Below are positions 8,297-16,309 of a stretch of DNA of 64,000 bases, piece by piece; position 1 is the stretch's first letter, and every line of letters begins with the position of its first letter. Below the pieces are notes generated by a model, which made no database searches, was not told the origin of the DNA, and saw only the letters and a program-made list of their open reading frames with translations. This DNA comes from an uncultured Myxococcales bacterium. Lineage in GTDB: Bacteria; Myxococcota_A; Polyangia; Polyangiales; Polyangiaceae. A program made the translations under genes and the position numbers. The stretch is taken from positions 24,151 through 88,150 of the forward strand of contig CALMUT010000322.1 of the NCBI GenBank assembly GCA_937872925.1. The letters are read 5' to 3'.

Positions 8297-9292
8297 ATGC
8301 CGTACTACGTGCAGCGCGCGAGCATCGACTGGCACTACGACGAGCACGACGCCGAGCTTTCCAGCATGGTTGCACTTGCCAACCAACGGCTCTCGTCCAG
8401 CGCGCATACGGCAGAGACTTTCGAGCAGAGCCTGCGCGAGCTGGCGAGCCAGCACACGTCGCTGCGCTGCGACGCCCTGATCGAGGACGGGTTCCGCGTG
8501 TACCGCCTGTTCCGCGCGGCGCAAGGGGACGTGAGCCATATCGAAGTCGAGCAACGCCCAGAGGACGCCCTGGGCTCGCCAAGCGACCTGCCCTTGGATG
8601 ACATGGCTGAGGTCCGGCTGCAGTCGAATCGCGGCCCGATTCTCGCAGCTTTGCTCGACGCAGCCGCGTATCCCGAAGACTTGGACGCCGAGGAGGAGTC
8701 GATCCAGCTACCAATCCAATTTAAAGACGTCGCGGGCCTACGTTCTGCAATGACGGCCGTCGCGGGCGCCATCAATGCCCCGGCGGACGCTTTTGTCGCG
8801 GAGGTCGAGACATCGCGGTTTCTCGTAGAGCTGCGGCCCGGGCACGCGCGGGTCGCCCAGCTGGTGCCCGTCACGGAACCGGAACTCGTCGCACGGCTTC
8901 TATCCGGGCAGGTGGCACCGGTGCCCCAGTCGCCACTATCCGACAACAGCAAGTACGAGCAATCTGTTTACCTGCCCGAGGGTGTGCTCAGCAACGTACG
9001 CGACCACGCCGCGCGCACAGATCGCAGCCTTTCGTACATGGTGCAATACGCCTACAAGTTGGCGCGGCAGCGCATCCTAGATTGCCCGTCTAGCGCAGCG
9101 CTCCTCGACGTGCTGCCTGGCGACGCACCTGCTTTGGACAAACGCAAACAGACGCTGTACTTCTCCGGCGCGATGCTGAAGGAGCTGCGCTCCGAAGCAC
9201 AGCGGCTAGACGTTTCGCTGTCCCGAGTGTTGCTGGCGGCGTGGGCGCTTGCTCGGGCGGAAATCGAAGCGCTGCCGAGCGCCGATCCGTAG
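8297..9292 (+). CDS. Uncharacterised protein with two tandem ribbon-helix-helix-like C-terminal modules
   Basis: 331 residues from ATG 8297, preceded by AGAGGGGG. Residues 1-210 have no recognisable domain. The C-terminus carries two related 42-residue modules: 219-260 (starts KYEQSVYLPE, ends KLARQRI) and 282-323 (starts KRKQTLYFSG, ends ALARAEI). Each has a short strand followed by two helices with the shared pattern K.(K/E)Q(S/T)(V/L)Y and an R.(D/L)(R/V)SLS turn. Small free-standing proteins of this kind occur in myxobacteria as putative ribbon-helix-helix regulators. The fused doublet could form an intramolecular DNA-binding pair. This is inference; binding is untested. Confidence 0.7.
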   Translation: MPYYVQRASIDWHYDEHDAELSSMVALANQRLSSSAHTAETFEQSLRELASQHTSLRCDALIEDGFRVYRLFRAAQGDVSHIEVEQRPEDALGSPSDLPLDDMAEVRLQSNRGPILAALLDAAAYPEDLDAEEESIQLPIQFKDVAGLRSAMTAVAGAINAPADAFVAEVETSRFLVELRPGHARVAQLVPVTEPELVARLLSGQVAPVPQSPLSDNSKYEQSVYLPEGVLSNVRDHAARTDRSLSYMVQYAYKLARQRILDCPSSAALLDVLPGDAPALDKRKQTLYFSGAMLKELRSEAQRLDVSLSRVLLAAWALARAEIEALPSADP

Positions 9293-9300
9293 GAGTTTTT

Positions 9301-10728
9301 TCAGGCGGCGGCTTCGGAGCCCGCGCTGCGCAGCTCCGTCAGAATGCCGTCCACTGTCTTTTTGGCATCGCCGAAGAGCATTCGCGTGTTGTCCATGAAA
9401 AACAGCGGGTTCTCGACACCAGCGTAGCCACTGGCCATGCCGCGCTTCATCACAATGGTGGTCTTGCTCTTCCACACTTCCAGCACCGGCATGCCGTAGA
9501 TGGGGCTACTCGCATCGTCCAGGGCGCCGGGATTGACGATGTCGTTGGCGCCGATCACGAGCACAACGTCCGTCTCCGGGAAGTCTTCGTTGATCTCGTC
9601 CATCTCCAGCACGACGTCGTAGGGCACCTTAGCTTCGGCCAAAAGCACGTTCATGTGGCCTGGAAGACGTCCCGCGACCGGGTGGATGGCGAAGCGCACC
9701 GTCGCGCCCCGGTCCCGCAGCACCTGGGCAACCTCCCACAGCGGGTACTGCGCCTGGGCCACCGCCATGCCGTAACCGGGCACCACCACCACACTCTTGG
9801 CGTCCGCCAGGAGTTCCGCCGTCTCTTTCGCTTCGATGCTGACGACTTCACCCTGAGGTTGGTCGCCGCGCTTGGCGGGCGCCGCACCCTCGTCGGCGCC
9901 AAAGCCGCCAAGAATGACGCTCAGGAACGAGCGGTTCATGGCTTTGCACATGATGTACGAAAGAATGGCGCCGCTCGAACCGACCAGCGCGCCGGTAATG
10001 ATCAGGAGGTCGTTGGCCAGCATGAAACCCGCGGCGGCTGCGGCCCAGCCCGAATAGCTGTTGAGCATGCTGACCACGACGGGCATGTCCGCGCCGCCGA
10101 TAGCCATCACTAGATGAATGCCGATCACCCCGGCCAACACGGTCATCAAGATCAAGGGTTGCACGCCGCCGTGGTGCGATGCGGTCAAGAACTGAAAGCC
10201 AAAGATCAGACAGGCCAGCAGCATCAGGATGTTGATCCAGTGCCGCGCTGGCAGCATCAGCGGCTTACTGCGGATCTTCCCGCGCAGTTTGCCGAAGGCA
10301 ATCACGCTTCCAGTGAAGGTGACAGAGCCGATGAAGATGCCGAGAAAGACCTCCACTTCGTGGATCACGGCTTCTGTGCCTGAAAGCTCTACATTCGGAT
10401 CCAGATAGCTGGCGAAACCGACGAGTACCGCAGCGGCACCAACGAAGCTGTGCAGAATAGCGACCAGCTCGGGCATGTTGGTCATGGCCACGCGCGCCGC
10501 GAGCACGGCACCGACGACTGCGCCCACGCCAATGGCCACGGCCAAAATGCCGTATCCGGCGCTGCTGACTCGCCCGCCCGCGGCCGTCGCGGCCAGTGCG
10601 ATAAGCATGCCGATGATGCCCAGAGAATTCCCGCGCCGCGCGGTTTCCTGCTTGGACAAGCCGCCCAGGCTGAGAATGAACAGCACGCCAGCGGCGAGGT
10701 ATGCGGTGGTGACGAGGCTCTGCGGCAT
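9301..10728 (-). CDS. pntB: NAD(P) transhydrogenase subunit beta
   Basis: 475 residues, close to E. coli PntB (462). About nine hydrophobic segments come first (AYLAAGVLFILSLGGLS, GIIGMLIALAATAAGG and onward). The NADP-binding domain III follows with GYGMAVAQAQ, RFAIHPVAGRLPGHMNVLLAEA and VIGANDIVNP. It forms the proton-translocating transhydrogenase of the inner membrane with PntA, exchanging hydride between NADH and NADP+. ATG 10728 gives the usual N-terminus (MPQSLVTTAYL) and has GAGG before it; a much longer frame upstream is antisense noise over pntA. Only 2 bp separate it from the pntA stop, so the pair is one operon. Confidence 0.95.
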   Translation of the reverse strand: MPQSLVTTAYLAAGVLFILSLGGLSKQETARRGNSLGIIGMLIALAATAAGGRVSSAGYGILAVAIGVGAVVGAVLAARVAMTNMPELVAILHSFVGAAAVLVGFASYLDPNVELSGTEAVIHEVEVFLGIFIGSVTFTGSVIAFGKLRGKIRSKPLMLPARHWINILMLLACLIFGFQFLTASHHGGVQPLILMTVLAGVIGIHLVMAIGGADMPVVVSMLNSYSGWAAAAAGFMLANDLLIITGALVGSSGAILSYIMCKAMNRSFLSVILGGFGADEGAAPAKRGDQPQGEVVSIEAKETAELLADAKSVVVVPGYGMAVAQAQYPLWEVAQVLRDRGATVRFAIHPVAGRLPGHMNVLLAEAKVPYDVVLEMDEINEDFPETDVVLVIGANDIVNPGALDDASSPIYGMPVLEVWKSKTTIVMKRGMASGYAGVENPLFFMDNTRMLFGDAKKTVDGILTELRSAGSEAAA

Positions 10729-10730
10729 GG

Positions 10731-12311
10731 CTACCTCTGAAACATCTTCAGCATGCGCTGAGTGACGAGAAAGCCCCCTGCAATGTTGATGGTCGCGATG
10801 AGCACGGCGATGGCGCCCAAAATCGTGACTGGCGACGACGTCGGTCCGGAAACTTGCAGCATGCCACCGACGATGATGATGCCGCTGATGGCATTGGTCA
10901 CGCTCATGAGCGGAGTGTGCAGCGCCGGTGTGACGTTCCAAACCACTTGCCAACCAACGAAGCAAGCCAGCACGAAGACGGTTAGGTGCGACAAGAATCC
11001 AGCGGGCGCCACGAAGCCAAGACCGGCGAGGACCGCAGCTAACACAAGGAGCGTCACGCTGCTCGCTCCGGACTGTTGCTTCTTCGCAACGCTCGCTTGC
11101 TGCTGCGCCGGAGGCACTACACTTGGCAGCTTCGGCTTCGGAATTGGGACGACTTCCTTCTTCGGCGGTGGCCACATCAACTCGCCATCGAGAAGTACGA
11201 TGGAGCCGCGTACCACTTCGTCGTCGAGATCGATGTGCCAGCTCTTCGCGCCGCCCATATCAGCGAGCAGGTGGTACAGATTCGAGCCGTAAAGTTGACT
11301 GGCCGTGGGCGCCAAGCGGCTGGGCAAGTCGATGTAGCCGATGATGGTGATGCCCTTTTCCGTGATCACCTCACCGGGTTTAGTTAGCTCGCAGTTGCCG
11401 CCAGATTCCGCCGCCAAGTCCACGATCACGGATCCGGGCTTCATCAGCTCGACGATTTCCCGCGGCAATAGGTTCGGAGCCGGCCGACCGGGCACCAGCG
11501 CCGTCGTGATGATGATGTCGACATCCTTGGCTTGCTTGGCGAAGAGCTCCATCTCCGCCTTGATGAACTCCGGACTCATCAACTTGGCGTAACCGCCTTC
11601 GCCGGTGCCATCTTCTTCGAAGTCCAGTTCCAAGAACTCCGCGCCCATGCTCTTGACCTGGTCTTTGACCTCCGGCCGGGTGTCGAAGGCCCGCACGATG
11701 GCGCCCAGGCTGCGCGCCGCTCCGACTGCGGCCAGTCCTGCCACGCCGGCGCCAATGACCATGACCTTTGCCGGCGGGACTTTGCCGGCGGCCGTCATTT
11801 GCCCAGTAAAGAAGCGACCGAAGAAGCTCGCCGCTTCGATCACGGAGCGGTAGCCTGCGATGTTCGCCATCGAGCTGAGGGCGTCCATCTTCTGCGCCCG
11901 GGTGATGCGCGGCACCTGGTCGATGGCGATCACCGTCGCTTTGCTCGCCTTCAAGCGCTCGAGCAGTGCCTCGGCTTTCGCTGGCCAAATGAAGCTGATC
12001 AAGGTGGACCCGGCCTTGAGCAGCTCAGCCTCGTGCTTCTTCTGCGTTCCGCGGTACGCATCGGTCTCCGGAAGCAGGTCCGGCGGCTGCACCTTCAGAA
12101 CGATGTCAGCGGAGCCCCAAAGCTCAGCGACGTCATCGACGATCTTGCAGCCGGCTGCCTCGTAGGCGCTGTCGGAGAAGGATGCGCCGCCGCCGGCGCC
12201 CCGCTGCACCGACACCTCGAAGCCAAGTTTCTGCAGGCGGCCGGCAGTTTCCGGAGTTGCAGCGACCCGGCGCTCACCCGGTCGCACCTCTGTGGGGATT
12301 GCGATGATCAT
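10731..12311 (-). CDS. pntA: NAD(P) transhydrogenase subunit alpha
   Basis: 526 residues, matching the fused E. coli-type PntA (about 510) rather than the split alpha1/alpha2 form. Domain I (residues 1-380) shows the alanine-dehydrogenase-like N-terminus IIAIPTEVRPGERRVAATPE and the NAD motif GAGVAGLAAVGAA. It also shows TRPEVKDQVKSMGAEFLELD and the RPAPNLLPREIV loop. A Pro/Lys/Gln-rich linker then leads to about four membrane helices near the C-terminus. The start at ATG 12311 matches family N-termini better than an in-frame upstream start at 12347. It works with PntB directly downstream. Confidence 0.95.
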   Translation of the reverse strand: MIIAIPTEVRPGERRVAATPETAGRLQKLGFEVSVQRGAGGGASFSDSAYEAAGCKIVDDVAELWGSADIVLKVQPPDLLPETDAYRGTQKKHEAELLKAGSTLISFIWPAKAEALLERLKASKATVIAIDQVPRITRAQKMDALSSMANIAGYRSVIEAASFFGRFFTGQMTAAGKVPPAKVMVIGAGVAGLAAVGAARSLGAIVRAFDTRPEVKDQVKSMGAEFLELDFEEDGTGEGGYAKLMSPEFIKAEMELFAKQAKDVDIIITTALVPGRPAPNLLPREIVELMKPGSVIVDLAAESGGNCELTKPGEVITEKGITIIGYIDLPSRLAPTASQLYGSNLYHLLADMGGAKSWHIDLDDEVVRGSIVLLDGELMWPPPKKEVVPIPKPKLPSVVPPAQQQASVAKKQQSGASSVTLLVLAAVLAGLGFVAPAGFLSHLTVFVLACFVGWQVVWNVTPALHTPLMSVTNAISGIIIVGGMLQVSGPTSSPVTILGAIAVLIATINIAGGFLVTQRMLKMFQR

Positions 12312-12411
12312 GTTCGGAGCACTGATGCTCCAACGACAGCCACACATCCTGCCCGCGTGACGGGGAGCTCAGCGGCCGCCGTCATAACCCAAAAACAAAG
12401 GCCGCGGCGGC

Positions 12412-12435
12412 AAAAAAGCGGGCCCACGCCTCGCT
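12412..12435 (-). terminator. Probable intrinsic terminator after the thioesterase pair
   Basis: Read on the minus strand, AGCGAGG and CCCGCT form a six-pair stem with one bulged A and a six-base loop, followed at once by six T (12417-12412). It lies between the thioesterase stop (12492) and pntA start (12311), both minus-strand, and would separate the two transcription units. The stem is imperfect. Confidence 0.45.
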
Positions 12436-12491
12436 GGCCCCAGGGCAATCGTATTTGTCATCGGGGGGCGTATTTCCCTGGGCGGCGCGCG

Positions 12492-12944
12492 CTATCCTGC
12501 GGGCGTGACCAAGAAGTTCGCGCTCGCGCTGGCAATGGGACGCGCGCGGTCGTCTTGCCACGCCTCGATCTGCACGGACACGATGCGCCGGCCCTGTTTG
12601 GTGATGCGCGCCTTGGCGAAGGTATCCACGGGTTTGCCCGAGCGCAGATACGCAACGGTCAAGTTGATGGTCTTCGGGATCACCACCGTTTCGGCTCGAT
12701 AGAAGAGCTCCAATACGGCCGTTGTCTCCAGGAGCGCGCCAATGGTGCCGCCATGCAGCGCGGGCAACACGGGGTTGCCGATGAGCGGATCTGAGTAGTG
12801 CAACACTCCAGTCAGCTGCTCGTCGTCTACGCGAGCGGAGAGACCCATGAAACGCCAATAGGGAATGGCGGCGATGAACTCGGAGAAGTCACCGTTTTGC
12901 CGAGCCTGTTGCACGACCTCCAGCAGCGGCACCGGGGTAGTCAT
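12492..12944 (-). CDS. PaaI-type hotdog thioesterase (second of a pair)
   Basis: 150 residues with a single hotdog fold. The core includes PVLPALHGGTIGALLETTAVL, where HGG plus the following helix is the PaaI/YbgC-like thioesterase active-site region, and TINLTVAYLRSGKPVDTFAKA, the long beta hairpin typical of the family. It probably hydrolyses an acyl-CoA. ATG 12944 overlaps the stop of the upstream thioesterase (ATGA at 12941-12944), so the pair is translationally coupled. Two adjacent paralogues that differ around the active site may act on different substrates or form a heteromer. Confidence 0.85.
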   Translation of the reverse strand: MTTPVPLLEVVQQARQNGDFSEFIAAIPYWRFMGLSARVDDEQLTGVLHYSDPLIGNPVLPALHGGTIGALLETTAVLELFYRAETVVIPKTINLTVAYLRSGKPVDTFAKARITKQGRRIVSVQIEAWQDDRARPIASASANFLVTPAG

Positions 12945-13411
12945 TTGGTACCGGGGATCGGCGCACCCTTCGTTCCGATGGCAAAGGTGCCTGTCGCGCA
13001 GGCAATGGGGTCCGATTCGTCGTCGTGATAAGCGATACCCCGCGCAAACGCGATGTGGCGCGTCAGCTTGTAACACTCGGTGCGGCACATGACGTCTTTG
13101 TGCGCCAGTCCAGACTTTAGGTAGTCAATGCGCAAGTCTAGGGTGGCGATGGGTCCCATGCGCTTGAGCGCCAAGAACACCGCCGCGCCACACGCCGCAT
13201 CCAACATCGAGGTGATGGCGCCGCCGTGCATCACCCCGGTGTGCGGATTGCCCACCAGCTTTTTGTCGTAGGGCAATCGTAGCCACGCGGTCGCGCCGTC
13301 GAAGTTCACGAACTTCAGGCCCAGCGCCTTGTTGTGGGGAATGCCGCCGGCGAATCCCTGGTCGAGGCGTGCCAGTTTTTCGGCTTTGTCGCTGGCTTCG
13401 TCTGCGCCCAT
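12941..13411 (-). CDS. PaaI-type hotdog thioesterase (first of a pair)
   Basis: 156 residues. Hotdog features are NPHTGVMHGGAITSMLDAACG, with the HGG turn and the catalytic-type Asp (D71) on the following helix, and LDLRIDYLKSGLAHKDV. The start at ATG 13411 (MGADEAS) is chosen because the frame upstream runs antisense through other genes and lacks family similarity. The stop overlaps the ATG of the second thioesterase. It is likely an acyl-CoA thioesterase with an unknown acyl group. It is divergent from the CpxP-like gene at 13514. Confidence 0.85.
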   Translation of the reverse strand: MGADEASDKAEKLARLDQGFAGGIPHNKALGLKFVNFDGATAWLRLPYDKKLVGNPHTGVMHGGAITSMLDAACGAAVFLALKRMGPIATLDLRIDYLKSGLAHKDVMCRTECYKLTRHIAFARGIAYHDDESDPIACATGTFAIGTKGAPIPGTK

Positions 13412-13444
13412 GTGCGCGAAACCATAGCGTATTTCAAATAAATG

Positions 13445-13482
13445 CGCCGCGCGATTAACAGCGCCACCCGGCGCGGCGTTTT
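13445..13482 (+). promoter_or_regulatory. Attenuator-like leader with two mutually exclusive hairpins
   Basis: The arms CGCCGCGC (13445-13452) and GCGCGGCG (13471-13478) pair perfectly and are followed by TTTT. A shorter stem, GCGCC (13461-13465) with GGCGC (13470-13474), uses part of the same downstream arm and would compete. This lies in the leader of the CpxP-like gene (ATG 13514), just after an AT-rich tract (about 13429-13443) that could hold a -10 element. Regulation by alternative folding is an inference. Confidence 0.4.
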
Positions 13483-13513
13483 GCTCATGAGTTTCCGAAC
13501 AGGAGAAAACACC

Positions 13514-14038
13514 ATGAAAGCACGCACCATCCTCGCCGCCCTGATTGCCACCTCGCTGCTCGCCGTTCCCGCCTTCGCCGCTCCCGCAAATGGAAAGACA
13601 CCTGCGGCTGCGCACGCCAAGAAGAAGCGCGGCGCCAAAGCGGACCCCGCCCAACGCGAAGCGCGCATGCTGGCCAAGCTGAAGGAAGCCGGCGTCGACG
13701 ACGCCCGCGCCAAGAAGGTCATCGCCATCAACAAGCGCTATCACGCCGCACAGAAGACTCTGCGCGACGCTTCCAAGCCCGACCGTGAAGCGTTCCGCAA
13801 GGCTCGCGCCAGCAAAGACGCCGCAGCGATCAAAGCTGCGAAAGAGAAGATGCAGACCCACCGCGCCAAGCGCAAGGCACTCAACGAAAAGCGCGCCGCC
13901 GAAGTCCGCAAGGTGCTGACCACGGCGGAGCAGGCGAAGATCAAAGAGATGCGCCGTCAGGCGCGCGCCGAAAAGGGAAAGAACGGCAAGCGCGGCAAGA
14001 ATGGCAAGAACGGCAAAGCGAAAGGCAAGCAGAGCTAA
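13514..14038 (+). CDS. Secreted CpxP/Spy-like basic helical protein
   Basis: 174 residues from ATG 13514 (AGGAG upstream). It has a signal peptide (MKARTILAALIATSLLAVPAFA, about 22 residues). The mature part is long, charged alpha-helix: REARMLAKLKEAGVDD, then an Ala/Lys-rich coil, then VLTTAEQAKIKEMRR, which resembles the LTxxQ signature of CpxP/Spy periplasmic chaperones with one extra residue. The C-terminus is a Lys/Gly/Asn tail (GKNGKRGKNGKNGKAKGK), unusually basic for this family. It may bind envelope proteins, polysaccharide or nucleic acid. A strong terminator follows at 14113-14155. Confidence 0.7.
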   Translation: MKARTILAALIATSLLAVPAFAAPANGKTPAAAHAKKKRGAKADPAQREARMLAKLKEAGVDDARAKKVIAINKRYHAAQKTLRDASKPDREAFRKARASKDAAAIKAAKEKMQTHRAKRKALNEKRAAEVRKVLTTAEQAKIKEMRRQARAEKGKNGKRGKNGKNGKAKGKQS

Positions 14039-14090
14039 CCCACCCCCTGACCACTCCCCACCCCCTGACCACTCCCCACCCCTCGACCCC
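14039..14090. repeat. Short C-rich tandem repeat (about 18-bp unit)
   Basis: Directly after the CpxP-like stop, a unit of the form CCCCTGACCACTCCCCAC is repeated nearly perfectly twice and then decays (CCCCTCGACCCCTCCCC). It is purine-poor on the plus strand and non-coding. It sits between the stop and the terminator and would be in the 3' UTR. No known element matches. Confidence 0.55.
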
Positions 14091-14112
14091 TCCCCATCCT
14101 CCTCCTCCCCCC

Positions 14113-14155
14113 GCGAGGGAGCCACCTGCCCCCGGTGGCTCCCTCGCCTTTTTTT
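14113..14155 (+). terminator. Strong intrinsic terminator
   Basis: A perfect 14-bp stem (14113-14126 with 14134-14147, containing GAGGGAGCCACC) closes a 7-nt loop and is followed by C and seven T (14149-14155). It is the clearest terminator in the window, ending the CpxP-like transcript. The arms are almost symmetric, but the T tract supports plus-strand use. Confidence 0.85.
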
Positions 14156-14209
14156 GTCCAACGCGAAAGGCGCTGCCTCGCCGCGCGGCCAGGCACTACA
14201 GTCTCGGTC

Positions 14210-15169
14210 ATGAGCTACGCGGCCAGTTTGGAGTCGGTGCGTGCGGCGCGGGAGCGCATCCGCGGCATCGCGCACGTCACTCCGGTGCACACGTCGCGCA
14301 CGCTCGACGCGCGCGTCGGGGCGGAGCTGTTCTTCAAATGCGAGAACTTTCAGCGTGTGGGCGCCTTCAAATTCCGCGGCGCGATGAACGCGCTGTCGCG
14401 CTTGGATCCAGCGCTTGCTGCCCGCGGCGTTGCAACGCATTCCAGTGGCAACCACGCGCAGGCCATCGCCCTTGCTGCGCAGCTGCGGGGCATTCCGGCG
14501 CATATCGTGATGCCCGAGAACGCGCCGGCGGTAAAACGCGCTGCCGTCGAAGGCTACGGTGGTCGCGTGGTTCCCTGCGCGCCGACGCTTCAAGCGCGCG
14601 AAGACACCGCGGCGCAAGTCGTGGCCGAGACGGGCGCCACCTTGATCCCGCCCTTCGACCACCCGGACGTGATGTCCGGTCAAGGCACCGTGGCGTTGGA
14701 GCTACTGGAACAGGTCACAGACCTCGACGCCATCTTCGTGCCCCTCAGCGGAGGCGGCTTGATCAGCGGCGTGGCCATCGCGGCGACAGAGCTGCAGCCG
14801 AAGATCCAGATCATTGGCGTGGAGCCCAGCGGCGCCGATGACGCCCAGCGCTCCAAAGCCGCCGGCAAACGCTTACCCTGCGATCACCCAAAAAGCATTG
14901 CGGACGGCCTGCTTGCCAGCGTCGGCGAGCTGACCTGGCCCATTGTGCGCGATCGCGTCGCGCACGTCCTGACCGTCAGCGACGACGAGATCCTCGCCGC
15001 CATGCGCCTGTTGATGGAGCGCATGAAACTCGTGATCGAACCCAGTGGCGCCGTCGGCCTTGCCGCGGCCCTGCAACCCGCCTTCCGGGAGCTGGGACTG
15101 CGGCGCGTCGGCATCGTGCTGTCCGGCGGCAACGTCGATCTATCCAAGTTGTTCGCCCCGCACGCGTGA
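14210..15169 (+). CDS. PLP-dependent threonine/serine dehydratase or racemase family enzyme
   Basis: 319 residues, the length of the catalytic domain alone, with no ACT regulatory domain. The Schiff-base lysine is K54 in GAFKFRGA. The substrate-binding SSGNHAQAIA loop follows, then a Gly-rich phosphate-binding loop SGGGLISG and the C-terminal SGGNVDL. This fits catabolic threonine dehydratase or serine racemase-type fold II enzymes; the exact substrate cannot be told apart here. ATG 14210 gives the normal N-terminus (MSYAASLESVRAARERI). It is monocistronic, beginning just after the terminator at 14113-14155. Confidence 0.88.
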   Translation: MSYAASLESVRAARERIRGIAHVTPVHTSRTLDARVGAELFFKCENFQRVGAFKFRGAMNALSRLDPALAARGVATHSSGNHAQAIALAAQLRGIPAHIVMPENAPAVKRAAVEGYGGRVVPCAPTLQAREDTAAQVVAETGATLIPPFDHPDVMSGQGTVALELLEQVTDLDAIFVPLSGGGLISGVAIAATELQPKIQIIGVEPSGADDAQRSKAAGKRLPCDHPKSIADGLLASVGELTWPIVRDRVAHVLTVSDDEILAAMRLLMERMKLVIEPSGAVGLAAALQPAFRELGLRRVGIVLSGGNVDLSKLFAPHA

Positions 15170-15202
15170 CCGGCGCGCAAGCTGCGTTGCTGCCATGCGC
15201 CG

Positions 15203-15802
15203 CTAGGGCCGAACTGCGGGATCGGCGAGTAACGCTTCGAGCTTTGCGTTCAGGTCTTGATCTCGATGGAACCCTCGTTGGGTGATCAACGCGAGGTTTG
15301 CTCGAACCTGCTCCAGGTCCAAGTCTGGATTGCACAGCACCAACTGCCGAGCGTCGATGCGATCCTGCAATCGCAACTCGGTCATGGACAGGACCTTCAG
15401 ACTGAGCAGTTCTTCTGCTCTGGCGACAGCAACCGCACCGAGGCCGTCGAGTTCCGTGGGGCGAGCGCGCGCGATCACTTCTGCTTCGATCCCGCTGCTA
15501 GCCAACAGCAGATCGACCTTCACGCCTTGCGGCGATTGCAGACGGACGGTTGCGAGACGCTCTTGCGTGTCGTGCTCCACGGTGGCGAGCGGTTGGTAGC
15601 CATCGGCGCGGAGGCCCATCACCAAGCGCTCGGCGTCGTCGTCAGAGCTCACTGCAACCGCAAAGTCGACATCGCGGGTAAAGCGGACCTCGGCTCGGAT
15701 CGACACAGCAAGGCCACCCACCAACGCGAACTTCCTCCCGCGTGCCGACAGAGCTCCGGCGGCAGCTCCCAGTGCAGCCTGCACGGAGCCAGAGTCAGTC
15801 AT
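15203..15802 (-). CDS. Nucleotidyltransferase of the AbiEii/MNT-like type
   Basis: 199 residues. Nucleotidyltransferase signature: GG at 29-30, then D44 and D46 (RDVDFAV), with a third acidic residue near D97 (GVKVDLLLA). The C-terminal half is helical. This matches small DNA-polymerase-beta-fold transferases found as AbiEii/AbiGii-like or MNT-type toxin or antitoxin halves. Its start overlaps the 3' end of a small upstream gene by 8 bp (15795-15802), giving a two-gene module. It could add nucleotides to RNA or protein. Alternatively it is a housekeeping-like orphan of the same fold. Confidence 0.75.
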   Translation of the reverse strand: MTDSGSVQAALGAAAGALSARGRKFALVGGLAVSIRAEVRFTRDVDFAVAVSSDDDAERLVMGLRADGYQPLATVEHDTQERLATVRLQSPQGVKVDLLLASSGIEAEVIARARPTELDGLGAVAVARAEELLSLKVLSMTELRLQDRIDARQLVLCNPDLDLEQVRANLALITQRGFHRDQDLNAKLEALLADPAVRP

Positions 15803-15986
15803 TTTCCAGAAGCCACTGCTCGAAGAGGCGCTGGAGCTCGGCGTCGCTGGCCCCGGGGTTTCGTTCGCGGAGGGACGCGCGCTTGAGTCGGAGGCCCAGT
15901 TCCATCATCTCGATCGCCTGACGCAGCTTCACTTCGGGGCGCTCCCGACGCGCCTCGAGTATGTCCTGCTCTCGAAGGGGATCCAC
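15795..15986 (-). CDS. Small helical protein partnered with the nucleotidyltransferase
   Basis: 63 residues, highly charged and predicted helical: begins MDPLREQDILEARR, with a central MMELGLRLKR segment and PGASDAELQRLFEQWL near the end. It overlaps the next gene by 8 bp on the same strand, upstream of it, as antitoxin-like partners often are. I recall similar short proteins (pattern RRRxPGAS-E-RLFxxWL) beside such transferases in related bacteria, but cannot verify that here. No DNA-binding motif is obvious. It is probably a binding partner or regulator of the transferase. Confidence 0.65.
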   Translation of the reverse strand: MDPLREQDILEARRERPEVKLRQAIEMMELGLRLKRASLRERNPGASDAELQRLFEQWLLEND

Positions 15987-16309
15987 GTGGGGATCCTAGC
16001 ACCTTGGCACCGAGAAACCTCACCTGGATCACGCGCACGCGGCAGGCCAGCGCCGCCCCCTGGTCGAAGTCATCGGCCCGTTGGAACTCAGCGGGCGCGA
16101 AAATGTCGGAACTGGCGTGCGAGCGAGTTGGATGGTTGTCGCCTGTGGGGTCGTTCTCGCGTGCACGAGCCGGCCGTCGCCCGAGCGCCGCCGAAGCGCA
16201 TTGCGACAACCGTGCGCTCCCGCGCTGCAGCCGCCCACTCGCGCCCAGTGCGCCACCCGATGACGCGCCTATCCGCCCCATCCAAAAAAAACAAACAAGA
16301 CCGTGAGGT
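15987..16309. other. 323-bp intergenic stretch with no supported gene
   Basis: Open frames exist on both strands but they are Arg/Ala/Pro-rich GC artefacts with no family features. The stretch holds the promoter of the small-protein/nucleotidyltransferase pair near its left end. A run of eight A (about 16285-16292) follows the FIST gene stop as T8 on the minus strand, though I see no good stem before it. Nothing else stands out. Confidence 0.6.

Noticed and set aside
10729..11175. N-terminal extension of PntB
   Set aside because: PntB homologues begin near MPQSLVT; the extension is antisense-frame sequence over pntA.
11532..12794. A 420-codon plus-strand frame over pntA
   Set aside because: High-GC shadow of the pntA/thioesterase region; it lacks any domain and its codon pattern is that of the opposite strand.
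12945..14683. A long minus-strand upstream extension of the first thioesterase
   Set aside because: Beyond ATG 13411 it runs antisense through the CpxP-like gene, the terminator and the dehydratase and shows only GC-driven low complexity.
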